Source: Fidelibacterota bacterium (GTDB taxonomy: Bacteria > Marinisomatota > Marinisomatia > Marinisomatales > TCS55). Taken from it: a stretch of 25,679 bases of DNA. The notes below the pieces were generated by a model. The model searched no databases. It saw only the letters and a program-made list of their open reading frames with translations, and was not told the origin of the DNA. Positions 13,178 through 20,381 of the stretch are shown in pieces. Made by a program: the position numbers and the translations under genes. Within the stretch, counting starts at the first letter, position 1. Every line of letters starts with the position of its first letter. The stretch lies in contig SCKQ01000033.1 of assembly GCA_004124535.1 (NCBI GenBank), positions 1 to 25,679 of the forward strand, written 5' to 3'.

Positions 13178-14941
13178 TTATTTGCCCATCCGGATCAACC
13201 GTCCCGGGCGTTGTCCAGTTAATTCATCATTTTCAATCACAATTTCCCCAGAGACGATTGTGGCACGGTAGCCTTCAGCCCTTTGCAATAAGCGTTGTCC
13301 ACCGGCGGGAAGGTCCTGTACCATCTCCGGGGAGAATAACTTCAACCTGGCTATATCAATAATATTGATGTCTGCTTTCATGCCCGTTTTTAATTCACCA
13401 CGATCTCGTATTCCAAGATAATCTGCATTTTTTTTTGTTAGGGTATGAATGGCTTTTTTCAGTGGAATTTTATCGCCGGTTTTCCGGTCTCTTGTCCAAT
13501 AGGAAAGAAGATAAGTGGGAAAACTACCATCACAAATAGTGCCAACATGAGCGCCCCCATCGGATAATCCGGAAAGTGATTGGGGATGATTCATCATTTT
13601 CAGGATATTATCGTAATTAAATTCGGTGTAATTGTAAATGGGGAAATAAAGCAGCGCTTTCCCATCCTGTTTCAGCATGGCATCATAAATGGATTCCAAT
13701 GGACTTTTACCTGCTGCTTTCCCTTTGTACAAAATGGATTTTTCAATGGGTTGTTCGTAATCCGGGTTTTCACCCAACTCAAATAATTTTGCCGAAACTG
13801 TATCAATTTGTTGAAGAAAATAATCAACAATGGGCGGAATGGATGTGCCATCTACTGCAAGCCGTTCCGAATTTTCCTTGAGTATTTGTGTTTTAAATTT
13901 TGGGTCATGCATTTTCTTCACCCGGTATTCCAAAGATAAATGACTAATTTTCTTGTAGCTGGGGAATCCCATGAAAGGATGAAAAGTGCATTGCAAACCC
14001 ACCATGACGCCGATTGCCCGGGGTGCAACCTGCATGAATATATTTATGCCCTTGGCATTGGCTTTTTCAACACGGTCAATAATTTTCAGCCATTGCCCCG
14101 GTTCAAAATCCCGCTGCATGACAGAAATAGATGTGGGGTGATTTTTTCCACCCGCTTGGGCGAATGCTTCCACAATATCAAATTCAGAATCAAATTTGTC
14201 GCTGCCCCGTTCCATGTCAAAATCGCTTACTGCCTGTAGTACACCGTGATTTAAACGGTGAAAAGCTTTGGCAATACCCACCAATTCTTCCAATGATGAT
14301 TCAGACGCCGGCGTCCATTCGCCATCGGCTGTGCGGTGCACATCGGACCGACCAGTCGTAAAGCCGAAAGCGCCTGCTTCCAATCCTGCCCGCACAATAT
14401 TTCGCATTTTTGCAATGTCGTCTTCCGTTGCTTTTTCCTGTGCCAAGGCCCGCTCACCCATGACAAAAACCCGGACAGGATCGTGGGGAATCTGCACACC
14501 AAAATTAATGGTGTGGGGCAGGGCATCAATGGCATTCATATATTCGGGGAAATGGTTCCAGTTCCAAGTCAACCCTTCCGCAAGGGCTGTCCCGGGAATA
14601 TCTTCGACACCTTCCATAAGACGAATGAGCCTATCATGATCCGCTTCGTGAACAGGTGCAAATCCCACGCCGCAATTTCCGAGAATGGCGGTGGTAACAC
14701 CATGGTTCACCGAAGGACGCAATTCTTCATCCCAGGTAATTTGTCCGTCATAATGGGTATGCAAGTCAATGAACCCCGGCGTAACAATCGCATCTTTGGC
14801 ATCAATTGTTTTTTGAGCCGAACCGTGACATACTCCTATTTCGACAATTGTACCGTTTAGGATTGCAAGATTTGCCGAATATCCCCATGAGCCTGTACCA
14901 TCGAAAATTGTGCCGTTAATAATTTTTAAATCATATTCCAT
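13178..14941 (-). CDS. N-acyl-D-amino-acid deacylase-family amidohydrolase
   Basis: A 587-aa metal-dependent amidohydrolase of the D-aminoacylase group (COG3653). The small beta domain at the N-terminus (YDLKIINGTIFDGTG) is followed by the metal site GFIDLHTHYDGQITWDEELRPSVNHGVTT in part (HTHYD near residues 61-65), GNCGVGFAPV, and a late SDGGAHVG motif carrying the catalytic Asp. The C-terminus (GMKADINIIDIA) returns to the beta domain. It is predicted to hydrolyse N-acyl-D-amino acids or a related acyl amide; the exact substrate is unknown. The gene starts 12 nt after the stop of a BASS transporter gene, so the transporter may import its substrate or a product precursor. Confidence 0.85.
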   Translation of the reverse strand: MEYDLKIINGTIFDGTGSWGYSANLAILNGTIVEIGVCHGSAQKTIDAKDAIVTPGFIDLHTHYDGQITWDEELRPSVNHGVTTAILGNCGVGFAPVHEADHDRLIRLMEGVEDIPGTALAEGLTWNWNHFPEYMNAIDALPHTINFGVQIPHDPVRVFVMGERALAQEKATEDDIAKMRNIVRAGLEAGAFGFTTGRSDVHRTADGEWTPASESSLEELVGIAKAFHRLNHGVLQAVSDFDMERGSDKFDSEFDIVEAFAQAGGKNHPTSISVMQRDFEPGQWLKIIDRVEKANAKGINIFMQVAPRAIGVMVGLQCTFHPFMGFPSYKKISHLSLEYRVKKMHDPKFKTQILKENSERLAVDGTSIPPIVDYFLQQIDTVSAKLFELGENPDYEQPIEKSILYKGKAAGKSPLESIYDAMLKQDGKALLYFPIYNYTEFNYDNILKMMNHPQSLSGLSDGGAHVGTICDGSFPTYLLSYWTRDRKTGDKIPLKKAIHTLTKKNADYLGIRDRGELKTGMKADINIIDIARLKLFSPEMVQDLPAGGQRLLQRAEGYRATIVSGEIVIENDELTGQRPGRLIRMGK

Positions 14942-14953
14942 GTTTTTATCTAT

Positions 14954-15844
14954 TCATTTTTTATCAAGTTTTGTGAAAATCCCCGAAAGTATTAATCCGG
15001 AAATAATATGCCATACGCCCCAAAAAGCAGTAATCATGGTGGCGCCCCCAATATTCTGAAAAAAGCCCAATAATATCACCAGACCCAATCCGGAATTTTG
15101 GATGCCTACTTCAAAAGTTAGGGCCCGACGGGAATCCATGGGCGCTGAAATAAGTTTGCCAGCAGAAAATCCAATCAATAGTGCCATGATATTATGAAGA
15201 ATTACAGTGGGCACAATGATGTTTGCATAGGCCAAAAAGTTGGCATAATTATTCACAAAGGTAACCACAATGAACCCGATTAATATAAAAAAGGAAATAA
15301 AGCGCATGGGCTGATAAAGAAACTTTGCCACCTTTTTACCTTTATAGGCCACCACCATTCCCAAGATTAATGGAATCAATAGCATGAAAGTTGTTTGGAC
15401 TAAAAAATCTTTCACATCCAAGCCAATGGATTGAATAAGGGCTGAAACTTCCGGGTTAAATCCAGACCAAAAGACGATAGAAATAGGTGTTAACAATACG
15501 GCGAAAATGCTGGAGATTGCTGTTAGTGTAACCGAAAGCGCCACATCACCACGGCTGATGGATGTTAAAAAATTGGACACATTTCCACCGGGGCAGGATG
15601 ACACCACAATCATACCAAGAGCCACACTGGGGGGCGGCTGCAAAATGATGGTAAGCAATAAAGTGAAAAGGGGGAGTGCAATTATCTGTCCAACAATGCC
15701 AGCGAATACCAGGCGAGGACGCTTTTTTAATTCAATAAAATGCTCGACCTTCAACCCCAAAGCCACACTGAACATAATGAGTGCCAAAAAAATGGTGAGC
15801 ATCCGCTGGCTCGATACATCAATAATTAAGGTTACATCATCCAA
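14954..15844 (-). CDS. Bile acid:sodium symporter (BASS) family transporter
   Basis: A 296-aa protein with about nine to ten membrane helices. Family signatures are CPGGNVSNFLTSISRGDVALSVTLTAISS and, in the second half, EVGIQNSGLGLVI; the E-x-G-x-Q-N crossover forms a sodium site in BASS structures. It is predicted to import an organic anion with Na+. The apparent start is TTG (15842-15844), preceded by AAGGA, because an in-frame TAA lies two codons upstream. A later ATG (MLTIFLALIM) would shorten the first helix lead-in. It forms an operon with the downstream amidohydrolase. Confidence 0.87.
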   Translation of the reverse strand: MDDVTLIIDVSSQRMLTIFLALIMFSVALGLKVEHFIELKKRPRLVFAGIVGQIIALPLFTLLLTIILQPPPSVALGMIVVSSCPGGNVSNFLTSISRGDVALSVTLTAISSIFAVLLTPISIVFWSGFNPEVSALIQSIGLDVKDFLVQTTFMLLIPLILGMVVAYKGKKVAKFLYQPMRFISFFILIGFIVVTFVNNYANFLAYANIIVPTVILHNIMALLIGFSAGKLISAPMDSRRALTFEVGIQNSGLGLVILLGFFQNIGGATMITAFWGVWHIISGLILSGIFTKLDKK

Positions 15845-15932
15845 TGTTTAATCCTTCATGTTTACCATCCTTGAAAGTTTCTTCTTCCTTCTTATTACCA
15901 TTAGGATAATATTCGATATGTTTTTCTGTTTT
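15837..15932 (-). pseudogene. YwqK/MORN-like fragment
   Basis: The minus strand encodes KTEKHIEYYPNGNKKEEETF then KDGKHEGLNIG and a TGA. The YYPNGNKKEEETFKDGKHEG pattern is one YwqK repeat. It has no start codon and runs into the start of the BASS gene; a leader-module copy sits directly upstream where its own start should be. The AAGGA inside it now acts as the BASS ribosome site. Confidence 0.6.
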
Positions 15933-15975
15933 ACTCCTTTATTTGAGCCAGAGGCGTTTCATACTATAAATTACA
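15929..15975 (-). repeat. Leader-module copy 8
   Basis: TTTGTAATTTATAGT then the mini-ORF MKRLWLK (15939-15962) and AGGAG. Eleven nucleotides after the TAA, where other copies have the gene's ATG, this copy reads AGA and enters the YwqK fragment. The promoter-like block is partly kept; the upstream T-run is absent. Confidence 0.65.
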
Positions 15976-15980
15976 AATAA

Positions 15981-16862
15981 TTATTTGTTTAAACGGGCTT
16001 CCGCGCAAATATAACCAAAAGAAGACCACTGGTTTCCATCTACAACAAATCTAAACATTTCCGTTGCCTCTTTTTCTCTTCCCTGCAAAAAATAATAATT
16101 TCCCAATCCAAAAGCCATGGTTGCATTAAACAGTGATTGGCCAGTCATGATTTGTTTTTTTATTTCAGTCGGATCATTTTGACCTTTATATAATTTTAAT
16201 ATTTCAAAGTAGGTATGATTTTCAATAATAGCCATATCATCAGTAATTGTTTCCAATAAATCTTCCGCTTTAACATTACGACCTAAATGTCGATTGATTA
16301 TATAAAGCCAGTTAGCTGCTGCCACATAGCTGTCAGGGTTTTCTGCCAGGGTCAAAGATTTTTCATAAGCTCTACGCGCTTGATTATAGTTTCCTTGGAT
16401 ATAATAAGTGAGTCCAAGATGGTAATAGATATTACCCTGTAATGTGCTAGTTGGGAGATTTAAAGAGTTGGGAAGACCATCCGGTTCTACTTTATTAGGT
16501 TTATTCCTGGTGATGCTAGCCGCTTTTTTAAAGTCCTTGATGGCAAGTTCAAAACAGCGGGATGAAATATAACGATGACCTCTATGGCGATAGAAACGGG
16601 CATCTTTTGGATATTTTATTATACCCTTTGAGTAGATCTCAATTGCCTCATCATATTTGCCAAGATAAGCTAATCGTCGACCAAGCCATATCAAATTATC
16701 AGGGCTGGCGTCCTTAGAAAAATTAAGTTTGGCTTCGGTTAACTTGTTTTCATAGATCAACCGCGCTTTATCGTCAATATAAATTTCTGGAATTTCTGTT
16801 TCACAAATTTGAGGAAAAAGTTTAGTTGTAATTATTGAGATTATGATCATTACACTTTTCAT
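15981..16862 (-). CDS. TPR-repeat exported protein
   Basis: From the ATG at 16860-16862 the product is about 293 aa and begins with a hydrophobic signal (MKSVMIIISIITTKLFPQIC). Several tetratricopeptide repeats follow, for example LIWLGRRLAYLGKYDEAIEI, YRHRGHRYISSRCFELAIKD, IYYHLGLTYYIQGNYNQARR and FGLGNYYFLQGREKEATEMF. The frame is open further upstream to 17066, but that extension overlaps the PepSY-like gene in another frame and has biased, lysine-rich composition, so I prefer the internal start. No strong ribosome site is seen at it. TPR proteins mediate protein contacts; no partner can be named. Confidence 0.75.
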   Translation of the reverse strand: MKSVMIIISIITTKLFPQICETEIPEIYIDDKARLIYENKLTEAKLNFSKDASPDNLIWLGRRLAYLGKYDEAIEIYSKGIIKYPKDARFYRHRGHRYISSRCFELAIKDFKKAASITRNKPNKVEPDGLPNSLNLPTSTLQGNIYYHLGLTYYIQGNYNQARRAYEKSLTLAENPDSYVAAANWLYIINRHLGRNVKAEDLLETITDDMAIIENHTYFEILKLYKGQNDPTEIKKQIMTGQSLFNATMAFGLGNYYFLQGREKEATEMFRFVVDGNQWSSFGYICAEARLNK

Positions 16863-16956
16863 AAGAGAGACAAATCGGTTCCCTTCATTTTCTAACAATC
16901 TTCTTCTTGCTTTAATCCTTTGGGTGGGGGTTAGTAAGCACCAATTAAAATAAAAT

Positions 16957-17283
16957 TTAATCGTCATTATCTTTGTCGTTTTCATCTTCGTCTTCATCAT
17001 CATCTTCGTCTTCAATTTCCAGAACCTTGCCATCGGAAGACACTTCAATTTCGTATTCCTTTCCATCTAATGTTCCTTCAATTTCATATACCAAACCCTT
17101 GATGGTTCTTTCTACTTCGGCTTCTGTCAATTCAATGCCAGGGACAGCCTTTTGTGCTGCTTCTAATACTGTAGTTGGAACTTTATCTAAGGGAATCTCT
17201 TTTTCATTTTCTGCAAATGCAGTTACCACAAATAATATTAGGGTAATAGCTATCAGCCATAATTTATTACTTTGTTTTTCCAT
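16957..17283 (-). CDS. PepSY-like exported protein with acidic tail
   Basis: A 108-aa protein with a signal peptide (residues 1-25, ending TAFA), then a single PepSY-like domain (LDKVPTTVLEAAQKAVPG, KGLVYEIEGTLDGKEYEIEV). It ends in an Asp/Glu-rich tail that gives a GAT/GAA-type low-complexity tract at about 16957-17020. Such proteins often bind calcium or inhibit proteases, but nothing here decides it. AGGAG 8 nt before the ATG supports the start. It is the first gene left of the tRNA fragment. Confidence 0.75.
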   Translation of the reverse strand: MEKQSNKLWLIAITLILFVVTAFAENEKEIPLDKVPTTVLEAAQKAVPGIELTEAEVERTIKGLVYEIEGTLDGKEYEIEVSSDGKVLEIEDEDDDEDEDENDKDNDD

Positions 17284-17364
17284 TTTGTTTCTCCTTTGCT
17301 ATTTAATTTCCCAAAATGAAATTTCAGCAGAGTAAATGTAAGAACTGTTAGTCTTAAATATCGA

Positions 17365-17393
17365 TATATAAAAAACCCGCCAAAAGACGGGTT
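17365..17393 (-). terminator. Terminator of the tRNA-fMet locus
   Basis: AACCCGTC-TTTT-GGCGGGTT on the minus strand (17393-17374), an 8-bp stem including one G-U pair, then TTTTATATAT. It starts 7 nt after the tRNA 3' end. Its downstream flank ATATATCGATATTTAAGACT has diverged relatives at 3387-3410 and 1289-1312. Confidence 0.8.
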
Positions 17394-17400
17394 TTCATTG

Positions 17401-17448
17401 TAGCGGGGGCTGGATTTGAACCAGCGACCTCCGGGTTATGAGCCCGAC
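17401..17448 (-). pseudogene. 3' half of initiator tRNA-fMet (CAT)
   Basis: The minus strand reads GTCGGGCTCATAACCCGG, AGGTC, then GCTGGTTCAAATCCAGC (T-arm) and CCCCGCTA (acceptor 3' strand). The loop CTCATAA carries anticodon CAT. The three consecutive G:C pairs flanking it (GGG/CCC) are the hallmark of initiator tRNA. There is no D-arm or 5' acceptor strand; upstream sequence (ATAGATTAA) does not match any tRNA. CCA is not encoded. A 3'-half duplicate like this is what integration of a mobile element at a tRNA leaves behind, so this is a likely att remnant. Confidence 0.75.
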
Positions 17449-17487
17449 TTAATCTATTTAAACAGCGCCTGCATCTTTGTTTAATTC

Positions 17488-17910
17488 CTATTTCTTCACT
17501 ATTTGAAAATCCACTACACCGTTGAAATTCGTACCGACCACATTGATTTTTCCCGGATAACCAAGTGCATTGCCGCCCATAGTATCACTGCGGGTGTAGA
17601 CCATGTTACTCAGAATTAAATACCATAGCAGTGTAGAGTCCGCACTATTGTTTACGTAAATCAAGGTAGAATCACTTCCCGAATATTCATTAACAATTAA
17701 GGTTGTGGAAAGTACTGCATTGGAATCAAGGGCAAAGGAAAGATCATAGGATTCATCAACATCATAGGCATTACCCCGGAGCGCAAAGGTAAAGACCTCT
17801 GCCGTGTTGATAACGAATGGTAAGTTGTCTATGAGCCCATCATCCGGCTCGGGCGGGCCAATACAGTTATATAATAAAGAGATCGCGACAAGGATATAGG
17901 TATGCTTCAC
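17488..17910 (-). CDS. Small exported protein of unknown function
   Basis: A 140-aa protein with an N-terminal signal (MKHTYILVAISLLYNC), possibly a lipoprotein with a non-ideal lipobox (LYNC), followed by GPPEPDDG. The rest is beta-rich and Ser/Asp/Thr-rich, with no family I recognise. Its ATG overlaps the rmuC stop codon (ATGA), so it is translationally coupled to rmuC. Nothing links it to DNA metabolism beyond that. Confidence 0.65.
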   Translation of the reverse strand: MKHTYILVAISLLYNCIGPPEPDDGLIDNLPFVINTAEVFTFALRGNAYDVDESYDLSFALDSNAVLSTTLIVNEYSGSDSTLIYVNNSADSTLLWYLILSNMVYTRSDTMGGNALGYPGKINVVGTNFNGVVDFQIVKK

Positions 17911-19010
17911 GCAGCGTCATTCTCGATCTGATCCTGGTTCGGTCGTTTCAGTTCCAGGTCAACAATTTTTTCCATTGGTTTTTCCAACTGCCGTGCCCGC
18001 GGACCACTGAGATCATCATAATGTTTCTGAACCGTACCAATGGTTTTACCCAGTGCACCCAGCTTTTCTGTGAATTTCTCCCATTGGTCCTTGAAAGCAC
18101 TCACCAAGGCCTGCATATCACCTGCTTTCTGTTCTAAAGAAAAGTTGGATACCGCCTGCCGGATCAGGGACAGGATCGCGTAGAGGGTGATGGGTGAACA
18201 GAGCAGGATCCGCTTGGAGAGGGAAAAATCGATCAGTTTCTTGTCCTCCTGGTTCAGGAATGAATAAATACTTTCATTGGGAATAAACATAAGTACATAA
18301 TCAACTGTACCCGCTTCCGGGTCGATATAATTGCGTTTAGCGATTTCTTTGACATGATTGCGTACGTCAGCGAGGAAGGCTTTCTTTTCACTGTTCTGAT
18401 CATTTTCATTTTCAGCAGCAAGAAAACTCTCATAATGGCTGAGAGGAAACTTTACATCCATATTTATATGCCGGTCCTTAGGCAGGTAAAAGGTGAAGTC
18501 CGGTCGGTCCCCGCCTTCCTGGGTTTGTTTGGCATAGTTAACACCTTCCGCGAGGCCGATAAAATTCAATATATCTTCCACCATTCGTTCGCCCCATTGA
18601 CCCCGAGCCTGGGAACTAGACAGAATTTGCCGTAATTGTGATGTTGTGTCTGATAATTCAGTAATACCTTTTTGGGAAGCCTCCATCTGGCCTTTCAGTT
18701 CAGAGGTTTGTTTGCCGAGACCTTCCAACTGATCCTTCATTTCTTTGATACTGATGTCAATGAGCTTTTTCTTTTCGTCCAGTTGTACATCGGAGGATTT
18801 CAGCAGTTCGCCAAACTTGCTTTCCGCCAGTTTCAGAAATGTTTCGATATTCTGATCTAACGCTTCCCGCGACATATTGCCAAAAATATCTTTTAGGCCG
18901 TCCTTCCCCACTCGAGCCGAATCCAATTCTTTTTGGCGCATGAACCAGATGATCATTGCGCCGGCGGAAAAACCAATCAGAAAAAGTATGATACCGGTAA
19001 TAAAATCCAT
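17907..19010 (-). CDS. rmuC: DNA recombination protein RmuC
   Basis: A 367-aa RmuC. The N-terminal membrane anchor is MDFITGIILFLIGFSAGAMIIWFM, followed by a coiled coil to about residue 125 (DEKKKLIDISIKEMKDQLEG). Then comes the conserved nuclease-like domain: ARGQWGERMVEDIL, RPDFTFYLP, INMDVKFPLSHYE and YVLMFIPNES. RmuC limits inversions at short inverted repeats in E. coli; the mechanism is not settled. The length is shorter than the E. coli protein but normal for the family core. Confidence 0.9.
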   Translation of the reverse strand: MDFITGIILFLIGFSAGAMIIWFMRQKELDSARVGKDGLKDIFGNMSREALDQNIETFLKLAESKFGELLKSSDVQLDEKKKLIDISIKEMKDQLEGLGKQTSELKGQMEASQKGITELSDTTSQLRQILSSSQARGQWGERMVEDILNFIGLAEGVNYAKQTQEGGDRPDFTFYLPKDRHINMDVKFPLSHYESFLAAENENDQNSEKKAFLADVRNHVKEIAKRNYIDPEAGTVDYVLMFIPNESIYSFLNQEDKKLIDFSLSKRILLCSPITLYAILSLIRQAVSNFSLEQKAGDMQALVSAFKDQWEKFTEKLGALGKTIGTVQKHYDDLSGPRARQLEKPMEKIVDLELKRPNQDQIENDAA

Positions 19011-19083
19011 GTTTAAAAATACGGTAAAAACTGTTTATCGTGGGCACCATTTGCAATCGCATTATTTCCCGATTGAAGGAACA

Positions 19084-19782
19084 CTACATTGACCGCCCCA
19101 GACCGCCATCCGCACGGATGTTTTGTCCGGTGATATAACTGGCTTCTTCCGATAATAAGAATGCTGCTGTCTTGGCTATTTCACTTACCGTTGCTTCCCG
19201 ACCAAGAGGTATGGCAGAACGTATCTCATCGCTTACATCATAACTATCTACAAAGCCAGGTAAGAGATTGTTCATCCGAATCCCATCCTTACCATACTTG
19301 TCAGCAAATAGCTTTACGTAGGCGGAAAGGCCCGCACGAATAGTGGATGATGTGGGAAAGTTCAAGTTGGGTTCCTCTGCGCCAAAAGAGGAAATATTGA
19401 CAATGGACCCGCCGTTCTTCAGCATTAAGGGTACCACCAGGCGACACATCCGCACCACGTTCATTAACAACAGGTCGAACGCCTGGTGCCAGTCCGCATC
19501 TGTTATTTCTAGCAGTTCGCCTTTAGGGGGATGGCCGGTATTATTGATCACAGCGTCTACCTGGCCATAGGATTCAACTGCCAGATCAACAAGTTTTTGC
19601 AGATCATCCGAATTGGTTACATTGCCGACCAAACCTTTTCCACCCAATTCATCAGCCAGGGTTAGCACGCTGTCCGTCGTGGACATGAGGACCACATGGT
19701 AATCATTTTCCGCCAGTTCTCGGGCACAGGCTGCACCCATACCTCGGCTGGCAGCGGTGATAATGGCTACTTTATGTTTCAT
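19084..19782 (-). CDS. Short-chain dehydrogenase-like protein without the usual Tyr/Lys
   Basis: A 232-aa SDR fold. The cofactor loop TAASRGMGAA (residues 9-18), NNTGHPP and NISSFG are present, and the end YITGQNIRADGGLGRSM is typical. The catalytic YxxxK is not: at the expected place the sequence is FPTSSTIRAGLSAYVK, with Ser for Tyr and Arg for Lys. I recall a subgroup of SDR proteins with SSxxRAGL there, so this is probably a family trait rather than damage. It may bind NAD(P) without classical SDR chemistry. The gene starts 13 nt after the HD-domain gene. Confidence 0.8.
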   Translation of the reverse strand: MKHKVAIITAASRGMGAACARELAENDYHVVLMSTTDSVLTLADELGGKGLVGNVTNSDDLQKLVDLAVESYGQVDAVINNTGHPPKGELLEITDADWHQAFDLLLMNVVRMCRLVVPLMLKNGGSIVNISSFGAEEPNLNFPTSSTIRAGLSAYVKLFADKYGKDGIRMNNLLPGFVDSYDVSDEIRSAIPLGREATVSEIAKTAAFLLSEEASYITGQNIRADGGLGRSM

Positions 19783-19795
19783 ATCAGAATAAAAA

Positions 19796-20368
19796 TTAAT
19801 CCCCAGCTAAACCAAGGACTTCCGCTTTTTCAGCCAGCGCATCGATAACAAACTGAATGTGTTCCGTCATATCTATTTCCAGTTCTTCTACACTAAGGAA
19901 TATATCTTCCCGCACTACACTGGCCGCAAATGATTTTTGCTTCAGCTTTTTTTTGACTGATTTTGGTTGAACCTCAAAAATTGACCTGGATGGACGTACA
20001 TAGGTGACAGCAAAAATAAAGCCGGTTAATTCATCAACTGAAAAGAGTGCTTTGGCCATATCTGTATCCCGGGGAACACCAGTATATGTAGCATGTCCCA
20101 TAATCGCTTTGCAGATAGATTCAGGGTAACCTTTTTCTTTCAATATTTCATTGCCCTTATAGGGGTGCTCTTCTATGGTGGGGTACATTTCATAATCAAA
20201 ATCATGGAGCAAGCCCACTATACCCCATTCATAAAGATCACCGCCATATTTCTCTGCCATTTTGAGCATGGCCTGTTCGACGCCCAGGGCGTGACGCCGC
20301 AAAGAATCAGATTTGGTATATTTATGCAGTAAGGCTAGTGCGTCATCGCGAGTTGGGTGATTGGGCAT
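19796..20368 (-). CDS. HD-domain phosphohydrolase-like protein
   Basis: A 190-aa HD-superfamily protein. Metal-binding residues are visible in SLRRHALGVEQAM (His26 region), VGLLHDFDYEMYP (HD pair near residues 55-56) and IMGHATYTGVP. This small HDIG-type family is widespread and most members are uncharacterised; a nucleotide or phosphate-ester substrate is likely. It lies 13 nt after pepA and 13 nt before the SDR-like gene, within the same transcript. Confidence 0.8.
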   Translation of the reverse strand: MPNHPTRDDALALLHKYTKSDSLRRHALGVEQAMLKMAEKYGGDLYEWGIVGLLHDFDYEMYPTIEEHPYKGNEILKEKGYPESICKAIMGHATYTGVPRDTDMAKALFSVDELTGFIFAVTYVRPSRSIFEVQPKSVKKKLKQKSFAASVVREDIFLSVEELEIDMTEHIQFVIDALAEKAEVLGLAGD

Positions 20369-20381
20369 AACCTACAGTGGA

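Noticed and set aside
14336..14860. Long plus-strand ORF (174 codons) opposite the amidohydrolase gene
   Set aside because: It is antisense to a clear enzyme gene, has no family features and reflects codon bias of the minus-strand gene.
2232..15975. Integron attC sites as explanation for the repeats
   Set aside because: No GTTRRRY/RYYYAAC core pairs or long imperfect hairpins are seen in the repeats, and no integron integrase is present in the window.
16957..17020. Trinucleotide low-complexity tract as a non-coding microsatellite
   Set aside because: It is in frame within the PepSY-like gene and encodes its Asp/Glu-rich tail.
16863..17066. N-terminal extension of the TPR protein
   Set aside because: It overlaps the PepSY-like gene in another frame and reads as the shadow of its acidic tail; the internal ATG followed by a signal peptide is better.
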